DNA of 64,000 nucleotides from Sipunculus nudus. Its lineage: Eukaryota; Annelida; Sipuncula; Golfingiida; Sipunculidae. The DNA lies in NCBI GenBank assembly GCA_026874595.1, contig CM049309.1, positions 38,271,079-38,335,078 of the forward strand, given 5' to 3'. Both the position numbers and the translations under genes were made by a program. Below the pieces are notes generated by a model that saw only the letters and a program-made list of their open reading frames with translations, had not been told where the DNA came from and made no database searches. Shown here piece by piece: positions 47,428-59,480 of the stretch; the stretch's first letter is position 1; the number at the start of each line of letters is the position of its first letter.

Positions 47428-47715
47428 TAGGTATAGTTATTAACCATTTTGTCCCCTCAAGTCCACCTTTTTCTTGCTATGAAAATTTTTATGTTACATT
47501 TCAAGGGAAACAATTATAGTGTAGAGTGGAGAATTAAAGGATCTAATTTTCAGCAAGTTAAATAAATACCTAAATTACACCTAAATAAGAAACAGAAATA
47601 TTTGAAAATATGAGAAATCAGTCTAAATTTTACAACATATCAGACCCACTTCTGGAGGTCAAGGTCATTGGTCACATGCAAAAACAGCCTCAACTGTTCT
47701 GAAAACTTAGTGCCT
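47428..47715 (-). mobile_element. MITE of the ACTATAGTCC family, partial
   Basis: Inverse-complement match to 19830-20098 ('gtcccctcaagtccacctttttc', 'agggaaacaattatagtgtag', 'gtcattggtcacatgcaaaaacagcc'). One terminal repeat is decayed and the other missing. It lies at the junction between duplication copies A and B. Confidence 0.65.
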
Positions 47716-48776
47716 GCCATGTACTTAATAATCTATGATAGGTGACAAACAGGTCTTCTTTCTCCTGTCAAGTTGTAATGAAACCTACTGTGCATTCAGC
47801 AATTGAAAAGGTACACAGAGAAGTATAGACTTAAAAATTAATCCTCCTCCTTAAGGGGGGCATAGAACTCCCTAGGCCATTATGGGGGTATATGAGTTTA
47901 TTTCTGTATCCATGTTGGGGTAAAACATTTTGAGGATGGACCTACTTAGTACCCCTATTTCTTAATCATCAATTTCAAATTTTTTTGTCTTTCTTCTGCT
48001 GTTTTCTGTTTGTGCTAGGTCTTCAACATGGCTGATTTTCAATAGTGGAAATTTGGGCACAATATATATCACAGATGTGCACCTGATATTTATTTTGCCC
48101 TTGACCTTATTCCCAAGGCCGTACACTCCATGGCCAATTCCCCATAATCATTGCTCAGTTGCAGTCGTCAGGGGTGGGAGGCTTCCACTAATGGTTCAGT
48201 GTTTGCAAACATCTAGTTCTAGTCTGATATTGACATCTGCCTTCAAAATCAGACAGTTCAGTGCACATGAAGACCTATGGGATTAAAAATTTTACATCTG
48301 GCTTAACAGCCATGAAATACTAATGTATGTCCTGGTATTTAACCGACCCAACCAATAATGTGAATTGTTCTTTGACATTGTGAAAGCCTTATCCATCATC
48401 ATATATAGCTATATATCCCTTCTTCAAATATAGTAATGATGTAAGTCTTTGATGGTGTGACCAGCTAAAGGATTGATAGGGTTAACATATTGTTGGCTCT
48501 GGAGGCCTGGTTCTGTATGATAATACTGTACAATTTATCACCAGTTAGTGAACAAACACTATTAGTTGGTCTTGTAACAGGATCAAATTATGTACAAACA
48601 TTATGGGACATTTTTAATTGTCCATATGATATATTAAGGACACAATGAGTGTTAAAAATTTAGTTCACTCTGTGAACATATCATTATGTGATGGCACAGC
48701 CATCCTCTCTCCCCCCTCTGTTGCCAAATGTCTAGCTGCTGCTGCAGCTGTTATCATATGAAACTTTGCAGATTTA

Positions 48777-48995
48777 TTAGGCCAAAAAAAATAAAAGGTA
48801 TTGTTCTCAGGCACCGCCCGCGTCAATTTAAACCCTCCCCCACATCAAAAGTTTTTATTTTGATTCTCAATATAAACTAACCAGTTTTGAGCTCCAGTTG
48901 ACATTTTTTTCAAAACATAAAAAAAAAATAAAAAACGCCAGCTCGCATTGATTTCCAAAAGTGCCTGAGAACCACACCTTATTTTTTTTTCCTTA
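48777..48995. mobile_element. PIF/Harbinger-like MITE with TTA target duplication, copy 1
   Basis: Element 48780-48992 starts GGCCAAAAAAAATAAAAGGT and ends ACCTTATTTTTTTTTCC as an inverted pair, with matching inner arms 'ttctcaggcac' and 'gtgcctgagaa'. TTA flanks both sides (48777-48779, 48993-48995), and copy A keeps the single-TTA empty site (gatttattaatcatg, about 42540-42555). A 3-bp TTA/TAA duplication and GGCC-type ends fit PIF/Harbinger. Confidence 0.85.
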
Positions 48996-49056
48996 ATCAT
49001 GTGTCATTGTGATGAATATGCAAAAGCAAGCTTTTGTGGTAGAACTTATATTGGAA

Positions 49057-49164
49057 AAAGCAGAAAAATAAAATTCAGCCTACAGATAGCTGGTCAACAT
49101 ACGTTTTTTTAAAGCAGAAAAATAAAATTCAGCCTACAGATAGCTGGTCAACATACGTTTTTTT
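49057..49164. repeat. Perfect 54-bp tandem duplication
   Basis: Bases 49057-49110 are repeated exactly at 49111-49164 (unit begins aaagcagaaaaataaaattc). The corresponding sequence in copy A (42606-42650) is single and in inverted orientation. Confidence 0.9.
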
Positions 49165-49823
49165 AAGTATTAATATTTGAATTCATACCAGTCAACAGTT
49201 TCTTAGAGAAATAATAAGAAATAAAATTATATTATTAATAATAAATAAGTATGTATAAAAAAAAATATGCAAGAATTCCTTGGAGCTGAAGGAATTCAGT
49301 GAATACTTTGTTGACTCAGAAGAGAATTATTTTCAGACTCATGTTTGGGGCGGAGATAGAATTTTACTGATTGTGAAATTTTCTGATTTCATGTTTCCAT
49401 ATATGGTGCAAAATGATTTACCTTTTATCTCATGAACCACTTCACCAATCATCACCAAATTTTTTAGGGATATTGATCACATACCTCCAGAGAAAAACTG
49501 CTGAACTTATTTAGTTGATCGCAAAGTTTAACCATTTGATTTGTTAGCATACATGATGTAACATGTCTTGTACCATATATCACTGGAACAGCTGCAGCCA
49601 TAAGCATCATATTTAACAGGATTAGTAATAATTTAACTTATAATTGATTAAAGGTACTACCTGTGTTGAACTACATTCTGCAAAGTGATCGTTTCCATTT
49701 TTTTTCCTAGATAAGTCAGAAAAGGATAAAACTTGCTTTCATGTCATGTTAAGTAATTCTGTAGCCTCTGAAATTAAATGCAGAGTAAGAATATTAAATT
49801 TGATTATTTTCAAAATTCTGTCT

Positions 49824-51691
49824 TTAGGCCAAAAAAATAAAAGGTATGGTTCTCAGATACTGCCTGCATCAAGTTTTACCACCTGCATCAACATTTTTAG
49901 CTCAGCTGACTTTAAGTCATCTGAGCTATAGTCGTGGTCCTTTGTCCTTTGTCTGTCTGTCCGTCTGGCCGTTAACAGGGCATGTTTTAAAACCGTTGGA
50001 CTTAAGAATCCAAAACTTAGCATACCATTAGATGTCCCCAAAATCTCCTACCATACCGAAAATTGGGTCATTAGGACTTTGTTCCTTTGAGATATTAAGG
50101 AAAAACCTCCGTTTTCCATAAAAAAGCCATTGTTACACTTCAAGGCTGCCTAATATCAAAACCACTGATCTTTTTTTGATCATATTTAGTATTCATATTC
50201 TTCCATACATTTTCTATGATTATACCAAAAATTAGGTAAGTATTGGGTATTATTTTAAAGTTATAGGCCCAAATATAATGCAATTTTTAAAAAATCAGGA
50301 AATATATTTACTCACCTAACATGAGAATTGCTGAAGCTGGAGACTTTTTTCAGGAATATAACTTTATTTAATCAAGATTCAATTGTTTACCCAAAATTAG
50401 ATCTGAATTTTGCAAATTTGTCAAGTTATTAGCATAAATAAAAAATCAATACCTAAAATTTTGTCCAACTTTGGCAGTGGCACTTTTTTTCCCTGTAAGC
50501 ACTGTTGATTTAATTTTCACAACATATATACATAAGGATTTAATCTTTTAAAATCTGAAATTTCAAAGGAATTGATTGAAAAGAGTAGGGTTTATTCAAG
50601 TTTCCATACACCATGTTAAGTGTCATTTACATCTAGCCCACCTGGTAGTACAGCCTTCACTTGCATTATGTAACTGACCCCAGGCAGCTTTCCTTGGCTC
50701 AGCTTGGCCACTACTAGCAGGCTTCCCCTCTGCCCTGCACTCCCCCCCCCCCCCCCCCAGATGGTGCATTAACTAGATGAATGTTATAATTTTCTGTATT
50801 TTATTTTATTCTTGGCTATGCTACATTTTTGTGCAAAACTTTTTAATAGTGATTCAAGGAATAAAACTGTAGATGCCATATGTTGTGGGATTATTTTCTT
50901 TTAAATTCAGTTTAAACATTTGTGATTTAAAAATAATAAAATATATGTGTATGCATAATATGACCCAATATGAGCTACACTCTGGATATATAATGATTGC
51001 AACTTAGAATTCTAATATTTTAATTTATTTATATTTTAAGTTTTTTATTACAAATTTATAAAACTTGTAAATAAAAAAATGAATCAGATAAAAACTATTA
51101 ATGGAAAAAGTGGATATGCTAAAAAATAGGCTTATATATAAACTTAAATGCATTATTCTGTTGAAAGAAATGAAGGTATTAGTCCATTCTGTCCACTTGC
51201 CTGTCCATCTGTAAATTTTTCATATGCATCACAGTATCTCAAAACTGTTACTGTTGTTTTCATGACAGTCTTGTCAGAGTATTAGTTTGCAATCATATAT
51301 TTAGAACTTTACTTTAACCAAGTAGGAGGGCCCCTTTCCCCTTAGCTTCTCATATGCTTATATAAATGAAAAACATTACAATAGAATATTTTGCTTATTT
51401 TGCATTTGCAAAAATTTCAAACTTCAGCTGAGCGCCCTGACCCATGGGTCCCTTGTTTATTTTCATTTTAATCTTTCAAGAAGGTAAATAATCCAATTTG
51501 TAAGTTTTTCTATGTTATGTAGTGCTTTTACCTGTTTAGCAAAATAATTCTTTTATTTTCATGCTTTTCCCTGATCAAATGACATTTTATCAAAACATAC
51601 AAAAAAAGGTAAATAATAAAATATTGCCTGCCCCTACTGATTTCTGAAAAAAAAGTGCCTGAGAACCATACTATTTTTTTTTTTGGCCTTA
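49824..51691. mobile_element. PIF/Harbinger-like MITE with TTA target duplication, copy 2, split by F3
   Basis: Element 49827-51688 starts GGCCAAAAAAATAAAAGGTA and ends TTTTTGGCC, flanked by TTA (49824-49826, 51689-51691). Copy A has the empty site 'acctttatggaaattc' at 43294-43309. The inner arms 'ggttctcag' and 'gtgcctgagaacc' match copy 1. An F3 element (49897-51455) has inserted inside, giving the large apparent size. Confidence 0.85.
49897..51455 (+). mobile_element. Helentron-like element, family F3, complete, nested in a MITE
   Basis: Starts TTAGCTCAGCTGACTTTAAG with the 5' hairpin and 'gtctgtctgtccgtctggccg'. It ends TCAGCTGAGC (51424-51433), the palindrome GACCCATGGGTC and CTTG (51452-51455), followed by TTTA. 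At about 1.56 kb it is the best candidate for an intact F3 copy. The left flank 'caacattt' and right flank 'ttattttc' give a T|T junction without target duplication. Confidence 0.85.
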
Positions 51692-52176
51692 TGGAAATTC
51701 AAATCTGATTATTTCATTTGATTGATTAAATAATATTTAGACTGTCACCAAATATCTCAGAAATTGCTGCAACTATTGATTATGTTCTGGTAAGCAGATG
51801 TTAGCCATAAATGGTGCCACCTATGTTGAACTACTGCTGAAACGATATTTTCACTTTCACTGTTTTATATCTTGATCACCCATTATCATGCGCATTGTGG
51901 CACAGAATGAACAATATAGACCCCTTGATCTCTTTTTTTCTTAACAGAAAAAATTTGCTAAATAAATTTGAAACATAAAGAAGGGATTATCAGAGAAACA
52001 TTGTATAAAAAGTAGACATTAGAGCTATGCAGATCATGGCAAAAATTAAATATTAATTGAAAACTGTGCCTTTTTTAAGAGGTACTTATTCTTTATTTAT
52101 TATATAGATATCTTAAATTATAATTATACATGAGGATCTTATTATAATTTAGCCCCTATAAATAAAACTACATATA

Positions 52177-55100
52177 GTTAGTTCAGCTGACTATAAGTCA
52201 CCTGAGCTATAGTTGTGGTCCTTTGTCCGTCGTCCGGCCATCCGGCTGTTAACAGGGCCGTTTTGAAACCGTTGGACTTACGAATCCAAAATTTAGCATA
52301 CAGTTAGATGTCCCCAAAGTCTCTTACCATACTGAAAATTGGGTCACTAAGACTTTGTTTCTTCGAGATATTAAGGAAAAACCTCCATTTTCCTTTAAAA
52401 CCACATTGTTACAGTTCAGGACTGCCTAATCTCAAAACCACTGATCTGAATTCGATCATATTTTAAATTCATATTCATTCATACATTTCCTATGTACATA
52501 CCAAAAATTAGGTCAGTATTGCGTAATTTGTTGAAGTTATGGGCCCAAACATAATGCACCTTGTAAAAAATCAGGAAATATATTTCTTCACTTAACATAA
52601 GAATTGCTGATGCTAGAGACTTTATTTCAGGGATATAACTTCATTTAATTTAAGATTCAATTATATACCGAAAATTAGATCTGAATTTTGCAATTTTTTT
52701 TAAGTTATTAACATAAATATAAAATCAGTACCTTAAATTTTGCCCAACTTTGGCCACGGCACATTTTTAGCTCAGCTGACTATAAGTCATCTGAGCTATA
52801 GTCGTGGTCCATTGTCCGTCGTCCGTCCGTCTGTCCGTCCGTCCGTCCGGCCGTCCGTCCGTAGATGTGGCACGTTTTGAAACCGTAAGACCTAGGAATC
52901 CAAAATTCAGCATAATTTTAGATGTCCCCAAGATCTCCTACCAAGCCAAAAACTGGGTCTTTGCGACTTCATTCCTTTGAGAAATTAAGGAAAAACCTCA
53001 ATTTTTTATTAAAAACCTATTTTCACACTTTAGGACTGCCTAATATCAAAACCACTCATCTGTTTTTCCTCATATTTCCTATAAATAATCCTCTATATAA
53101 TTCCTATGTACATGCCAGAAATTAGGTCTGTATTATTTAATTTAAAAAAGTTATGGGCCCAAACATAATGCATTTTGTAAATAATCAGGAAAGAAATTTA
53201 ATCACTTAACACAAAACTTGTTAAAGCTAAGCACTTTTTTTCCAGTAATATTACTTTTATTAATCAAAATTAAATTGTATACCCAAAATTAGATCAAAAT
53301 CTTTTAAATTTTTAAAAATATTAGCAAAAATAAAAAATTGCTACCTTAAATTTTGCCCAACTTTGACCATGGCACGTTTTTTTGCTGTAACTGCTGTGGA
53401 TGTAATTTTCACAGCATGTTTTTGTTAGCATTTCAACTGTTAACACCAAAAATTTGAAACCAGTTGATCAAAAACTGTAGATTTTATTCAAGTTTTCAAG
53501 CACCATGTCACATATTGCTAGTGTTATGCAGTTTGCTAGAGCTCAGCTCCCGAGCTTCAGCTCTAAGTTCCTTAAATTTGGCATACAGTTAGATTTCTCC
53601 AAAATCCCCTACCCTGCCAAGAATTTGGTCACTAGGACTTAATTCCTTTGAGATATCAATGAAAAACTTCATTTTTCCATTAAAAACCCAATGTTACACT
53701 TTAAGACTGCCTAATATCAAAACCACTGATCTGACTTTGATCATATATAATATACATATTTTTCTATACATTCACTATGCACATGTCAGAAATCATGTCA
53801 GTATTGTGTATTTTTTTTAAGTTATGGGCCCAAACATAATGCACTTTGTAAAAAATCAAGAAATATATTTACTCCCTTAACAAGGGCATTGCTGAAGCTA
53901 GAGATCTTTTTTGTCAGGGATGTAACATTATTTAATCAAGATTCAATTGAATACCCAAAATTAGTTCTGAATTTTTCAAATTTTATAAGTTATTAGTATA
54001 AATATAAAATTAGTACCTTAAATTTTGCCCAACTGTGACCATGGCAAGTTTGTTTCCCGTGAGCACTGTTGATATAATTTTCATATCATGCACACATAAG
54101 GATTTCAACTTTTTAGTTTAGAAAGCTGAAAGAAATTTGTTAAATATTGTAGCTTTTATTAATGTTTTTTATGAGACCCTGTCAGACTTTGGCTCTCTCC
54201 AGCCCCTCTTGAGTCACCTGTATGTTGACCTTGTTGACCTTTCATCAAATTATGCACGCTTGAGGGGAGAATCCAGGCAGCTTATGGCCAGCCACAGTTG
54301 ATCCAGGTGTTCAACCCAACTCATCTAGTAGTTTTAACCAACAACATAACAATAAACAATAAATTAATAAATTTTTATTGGTTTTTAATAACAAATTAAA
54401 GAAAAATAGAAAAGGAATTTGTTAGTTTATAATAACAGGAAATTAACTTGCAGTTACTGATGATATAAGAATCTTGTATCGATGGATAGAATGTCACATA
54501 TTCCAAATAACACCATGCAGTCACCTATGGCATTTTTCAGTTCATTTTTAATGATAAAGAAGTAAATCATATTATTCATTACTAATCATTAAGGATTATA
54601 TGAAGGAAATAAATGATAGACAAAGATGCAGTTGATAATATTAATCTAGATTCCTACTGTGTCTAGTGTGTACATTGATGTGAAATTAGTCCAAAATGAA
54701 TTTTTTACAGTTATTTTTTTATATAAATAAAAGCCATAAAACCAGGTACTTATGATCATTATTTAAATGTGTCAATTTTGTATATTCTGGATTCTCAACA
54801 TCATTGTTTGGTGAAAACTGAATAAATACCAGACATGGTGCGAATACTTTGTAATTGTATTTAAATACGAATATGATTATGTACTCCATTATAAAATTTC
54901 TTGCATAAAGAATGGGAATTCAGGTAAAAATGAAAGTATATGAATACTCGTGCAAATACTTTCAAAATGTATTCATGAATGCATTCATGAATATATTCTT
55001 TAATATTATTTTAATAATCATATCAGTTATATTTCATTTTAAAAAATCATATGATTCTCTTATTATTTTTAATAAAAATTATATTTGGGACAATATTTGT

Positions 55101-56424
55101 AATTTTTTTAATAAATAGTTAAACTCTTATATTATATGTTCTGCTTATAAGTTATATGGCCAAGTCAAAATCTGTGTGACAGTAGTACTCCATTTGTTAA
55201 TAAAATAAATGAAATCAATCCTCTTCCCTGTCTCCAAAGTTACTATCAAAATCATACATAAGCTAAACAACAACAACTCATAATACAGCTTATATTTATT
55301 ACCACACAAAACCAGCATGTGCCTCATTTCTAAATAATATTTTTTTATCATATATAACAGCTGAGCATCGTGACCCATAGGTCCCTTATTTCCTGTAAGT
55401 ACTGTGTATTTAATTTTCACAGCATGTACACATAAGGATTTAATATGTTAAAATCTGAAATTTGAAAATAAAAGCTGCAAAAGCTAGTTATTGAATATTT
55501 TTTGGATGCTCTTGTTGTATTCCCTTCCATTGTCAAGCAGTCCACTTTGGTCACTGTAGGTCATTCAGTGTAGCTCTTTATGCTCCCAGGCTGTTATGTA
55601 ATCCCATTACTCAGGCAAGCCCTCTCTCTTGTTGAGCTCGATCAGGCTGTCTGCAGTAAATACCACAGGAAGCCTTTCTCCCCCCCCCCCTAATTCTGTT
55701 GACAGACCATTACTATAAATAAGATAAATTATATAATTTTACATTTTTTTCAGCAAGGAGCAGTTACAACAGAGACAAGTCCCCCCACCTACCCCTTCAA
55801 TACACAGAACTAATAAACAAGACGAATCTTATAATTTTATGTTAAATAAATTCTTTTTGTTGAGACTTGGACAATTTTGATTTTTTTTTTAAGAAAAAAA
55901 TGTTCAGGAATTTAATTCTAATATTCAAATTTGATCAAATATTAGGATCTAATGTAAGTGCTAACTGACAAGATATAAATACTTTGTAGCATTTCATTCT
56001 TATCTCTTAAAGTTAGCTGGGTCTAGGTGTGAATAACATTAATCAATTAAAATCAGGAATGTTGGTCAAACTATTTTGGGACTAATTTATTACTCATATA
56101 GCCATATATTTAATTTTTGAAAACTTAATTACCTTCACACACTATTTGTTTATGAAATGTAACTTTTATATAACACTTAGCATAGGCCAATTTTTTCCAT
56201 TGGTGCATCACTAAATGGTTTCAGGCCAAAGGTTTCATTTATAACACAGTGCATATGCTTTTAATAGCTCATGTCCATTAGTGTTTCATTTTAGCAGGGC
56301 CATTTTCTCTTAGTTTTTCAAATGGTTATTAATATACATGAAAAACCAAAAGAAATAAAAAATATTTTGCAGTAACTAATATTTTCCAAAATTCAGCTGA
56401 GCGATGTGACCCATGGGTCCCTTG
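52177..56424 (+). mobile_element. Helentron-like element, family F3, outer copy of a nested pair
   Basis: Outer copy = 52177-52766 plus 55389-56424. It starts TTAGTTCAGCTGACTATAAG and ends TCAGCTGAGC, GACCCATGGGTC, CTTG (56421-56424), then TTTT. Copy A shows the uninterrupted site 'catatagttttcattc' (43776-43791), so the insertion is exact and without target duplication. Its body is broken at 'ggcacattt' by a second F3. Confidence 0.85.
52767..55388 (+). mobile_element. Helentron-like element, family F3, inner copy of a nested pair
   Basis: Starts TTAGCTCAGCTGACTATAAG (52767) with the hairpin and the longest GTCC tract of the window (52815-52862). The 3' end is CAGCTGAGC (55359-55367), 'gtgacccataggtc' and CTTA (55385-55388, a variant of CTTG). 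After it the outer element resumes at 'tttcctgtaagtactgtg', which in other copies follows 'ggcacattttt' directly. It contains extra internal repeats of 'gactgcctaatatcaaaaccact' and is about 2.6 kb. Confidence 0.8.
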
Positions 56425-57433
56425 TTTTCATTCTGTGTCAATGTATTACATTCAGCATGGTGAACAGACACACTTGTCATTGATACAAAAACATAGTTGT
56501 TTTCTCAATGCTGTGTATAATTACATATTAACATAACCAACGTCTGAATAGCTTTACCTGTAGTGTATGAGTTGGGTGTACATTTAGAACTAGTTATTAG
56601 TGGAAAGTGTCACAGATTCTCATACATAAATGACGTGGTCTGTGATACACTAGATGGGCGGGAATGTAATGACCTTTTGATATTGTAAACTTGTGGATTT
56701 TCTGTGTAATTTGATTTTATTTAGGTATGATGACTGTGGATATTTTACGACTTATGATCTTAGTTTATCTGTCCTTTTCACAATACAGTTACACCTCACT
56801 GACCACAGACATACACTGACTTTTTTCAAAAAGATTATCATAAATTTGTTGCTCAGTCATCTGGAGTTACATATAAACAGATGGCCTGGGTCAAGTGATG
56901 CTCAGCTGAAGATTAAGAAAAAGGCTTCCTGCAAGCACTGATTATTTTAATAAGTAAATATCAGCCTATCCCAGAGAGTTAGAATTGAGATGTTTTGTAA
57001 TTAAAGGGAATAAACTTTAATAAACCTAACAGTTCAGACATCCACAGCTAATATTTTCAAGACATTTGGTTTCCATGGTTATAGAAGAAAAATCTAGTTG
57101 GGTAAAGATTAACTAACATACAAAGCTGTCAAGAAACGCTTGATATCTAAGAAATTAATCCCTTTGCCCAAAATCTTTTGGCCCCAGGTGCTCAACTGGC
57201 TGAAACTTCACAAAGTATGGTATGCCTGTGCGTTGGACGCAAGTAATCTGCTGTTTACACACACAGCAGCACCTCAGGATCAGAAATGCCATGGCACATA
57301 CAAAAGCACTAAAAAATGATGAAATAACCGTTGAAAATGACGACACGTTTTACGGAAGCCACTTGTCCTGTTGCCACTCCAGGTTATGAAAATTTTATGC
57401 AAATAGCGAATGCTTCTTTCAAGTCTGATTTAA

Positions 57434-58319
57434 TTAGGGCCCCGCTTGACAAGCGGTGTCTTATAGTGATCACCGTGTCAGTCCGTCCATCCATTAGTGA
57501 CATTCCAATATGGCCACCACACCCCGAGCGCTTATTTTCTTTCACACGCGATAACTCAACAACAACATACTGCAGCTTTTCCAAATACACAGGGATGACT
57601 GGTATCCATGAGGGCTCTAGACCTATCGAATAACAGACCTGTTGAAATTCCAATATGGCCGCCACAGGCCAATCGTTGATTTTCTTTCATGCTCGATAAC
57701 TCAACAACAACCTACTGCAGCTTTCCAACATTCACAGGGATGATTAGTACCTATGAGGGCTCCAAACCTGTTGAATTACAGACCTGTCAGAATTCCAATA
57801 TGGCTGCCACAGCCCCTAACACTGATTTTCTTTTGTGCACGATAACTCAATAACAACCTTTTGCAACTTTCCCAAATTCACAGGGATGATTGGTACCAAT
57901 GAGGGCTCCAGACCAATTGAATTACAGACCTGTTGGAATTCGTATATGGCCGCCACAGCCCGATCGCGAATTTTTTTTCGCACGCGATAACTCAACAACA
58001 AACTCCTGCAGCTTTCCCAATTTCACAGGGATCGTTGGTGCCTATGAGGGCTCCAGACCTATTGAATTACAGACTTGCTCAAAATCAAATATGGCTAACA
58101 GATTACATTCGGTGATTTTCAATTGCACACGTTATTTCAGACATATCTTCTTTAATATCATTTGATCCAGTGCGATTTTTGCCCTCATGCATATTGATAA
58201 AACCTGTTACTGTTTGTGATATTTTTTAAATTTTACTTAATTTTTCACCCATATGTTAACTAGTCCAGCACTAGCAGAAACGCGGGGCCCTCTGAGGTCC
58301 ATTGTCAGACCACATCTAG
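57434..58319 (+). mobile_element. Helentron-like element, family F7, full length
   Basis: Starts TTAGGGCCCCGCTTGACAAG, a 5' hairpin CCGCTTG/CAAGCGG, then 'cagtccgtccatccatt'. GCGGGGCCCT (58282-58291) is the inverted start motif. The hairpin GGTC...GACC and CTAG (58316-58319) end it, then T. The interior is a 145-bp tandem array (units at about 57507, 57652, 57797 and 57942, 'aatatgg.cgccac'). Copy A keeps the empty site 'gatttaatttggaac' (46009-46023). Confidence 0.85.
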
Positions 58320-58389
58320 TTTGGAACAACATTTAGTTGTTTATCAACCACTTATAACCAACTTTATGGGGGGGTTGCTTCTTTACTTT

Positions 58390-59480
58390 ATTATCCCCTC
58401 ACAATGAAGTTGCTGGAGAGGATATAGTAAAGCCTCCATTTGTGCGTCCGTCCGTCATTCTGTCTTTTCTGGGATTGCCTTGTGGATCGATTTTAAGCCA
58501 ACTCTTTCATCTTTCACATATGGCTCGACCACATATGGATGAAGAACCCTATTGATTTTGATTTCATAGGGTCAAAGGTCAAGGCCACGGGACCCATTTT
58601 TGAAAAAGTTTGTGGACCCATTTTAAGCCAAACCGTGTGACCAAAACTTTTCATCTTGTATATATGGCTCACCCACCCATGGATGAAGAATCCTATCCAT
58701 TTTGAGTTCACAGGGTTAAAGGTCAAGGCCATGGGACCCACTTCTTGAAAAAGATTGTGGATCGATTGTAACCCAAACCGTTTCACCTAAACCTTTCATC
58801 TTTCACATATGGCTCACCCACACATGGATGAAGAACCCCAATAATTTTGTGGTCACGGGATCAGAGGTCAAGGCCACTTTTTGAAAAAGCTTGTGGACCC
58901 ATTTTAAGCCAAACCGTATGACCAAAACCTTTCATCTTGTATATATGGCTCAACCACCCATGGATGAAGAATCCTATCTATTTTGAGGTCACAGGGTTAA
59001 AGGTCAAGGCCATGGGGCTCACTTCTTGAAAAAGATTGTGGATCGATTTTAACCCAAACCATTTCTCCTAAACCTTTCATCTTTCACATATGGCTCCCCC
59101 ACACATGGATGCAGAACCCAAATAATTTTGAGGTCACAGGATCAGAGGTAAAGGCCATTTTTTAAAAAAGCTTGTGGACCCATTTTAAGCCACACTGTGT
59201 GACCAAAACCTTTCATCACGCACGTATGGCTCACCTACCCATGGATGAAGAACCCTGTCAATTTTGAAGTCATAGGATCATAGGTTAAAGCCTCGGAACC
59301 CACTTTTAGAAAAAAAATTGTGGACCTATTTTAAGCCATACTGTCTGACCAAAACCTTTCGTCTTGCACATATGGCTCACCCACCCATGGATCAAGAACC
59401 CTACTGATTTTGAGGTCACAGGCTCAGAGGTCAGGGCCATGGAACCCACTTTTTGAAAAAGATTGTGGATCAATTTAAAC
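58390..59480 (+). mobile_element. Helentron-like element, family F8, 3'-truncated
   Basis: Starts TTATCCCCTCACAATG, with GGAGAGGATA completing a 5' hairpin, then 'gtgcgtccgtccgtcattctg'. The interior is a tandem array with 'tttcatctt.cacatatggctcaccca' and 'ccatggatgaagaa' in units of about 160-170 bp. No 3' hairpin, inverted start motif or CTAG was found, so the 3' end is lost near 59480. Confidence 0.7.

Larger units (their letters stand above)
40025..47440 (+). repeat. Tandem segmental duplication, copy A
   Basis: Matches copy B (47730-59860) collinearly after removal of transposons: 40030-40725 with 47735-47990, 41765-42590 with 48005-49030, 42700-43300 with 49170-49826, 43300-43782 with 51689-52176, 43783-44380 with 56425-57091, 45999-46060 with 57420-58370, and 47300-47440 with 59735-59860. 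It carries no recognised gene. The part equivalent to 57092-57418 is missing here and replaced by an F3 element. Confidence 0.85.

Noticed and set aside
52815-52862. GTCC tandem tract as an independent microsatellite
   Set aside because: The same tract recurs at the same place in several element families, so it is part of the elements' 5' region.
55358-56424. GACCCATGGGTC palindromes as transcription-factor or operator sites
   Set aside because: They occur at the 3' ends of F3 copies and are better explained as the terminal hairpin of the element.
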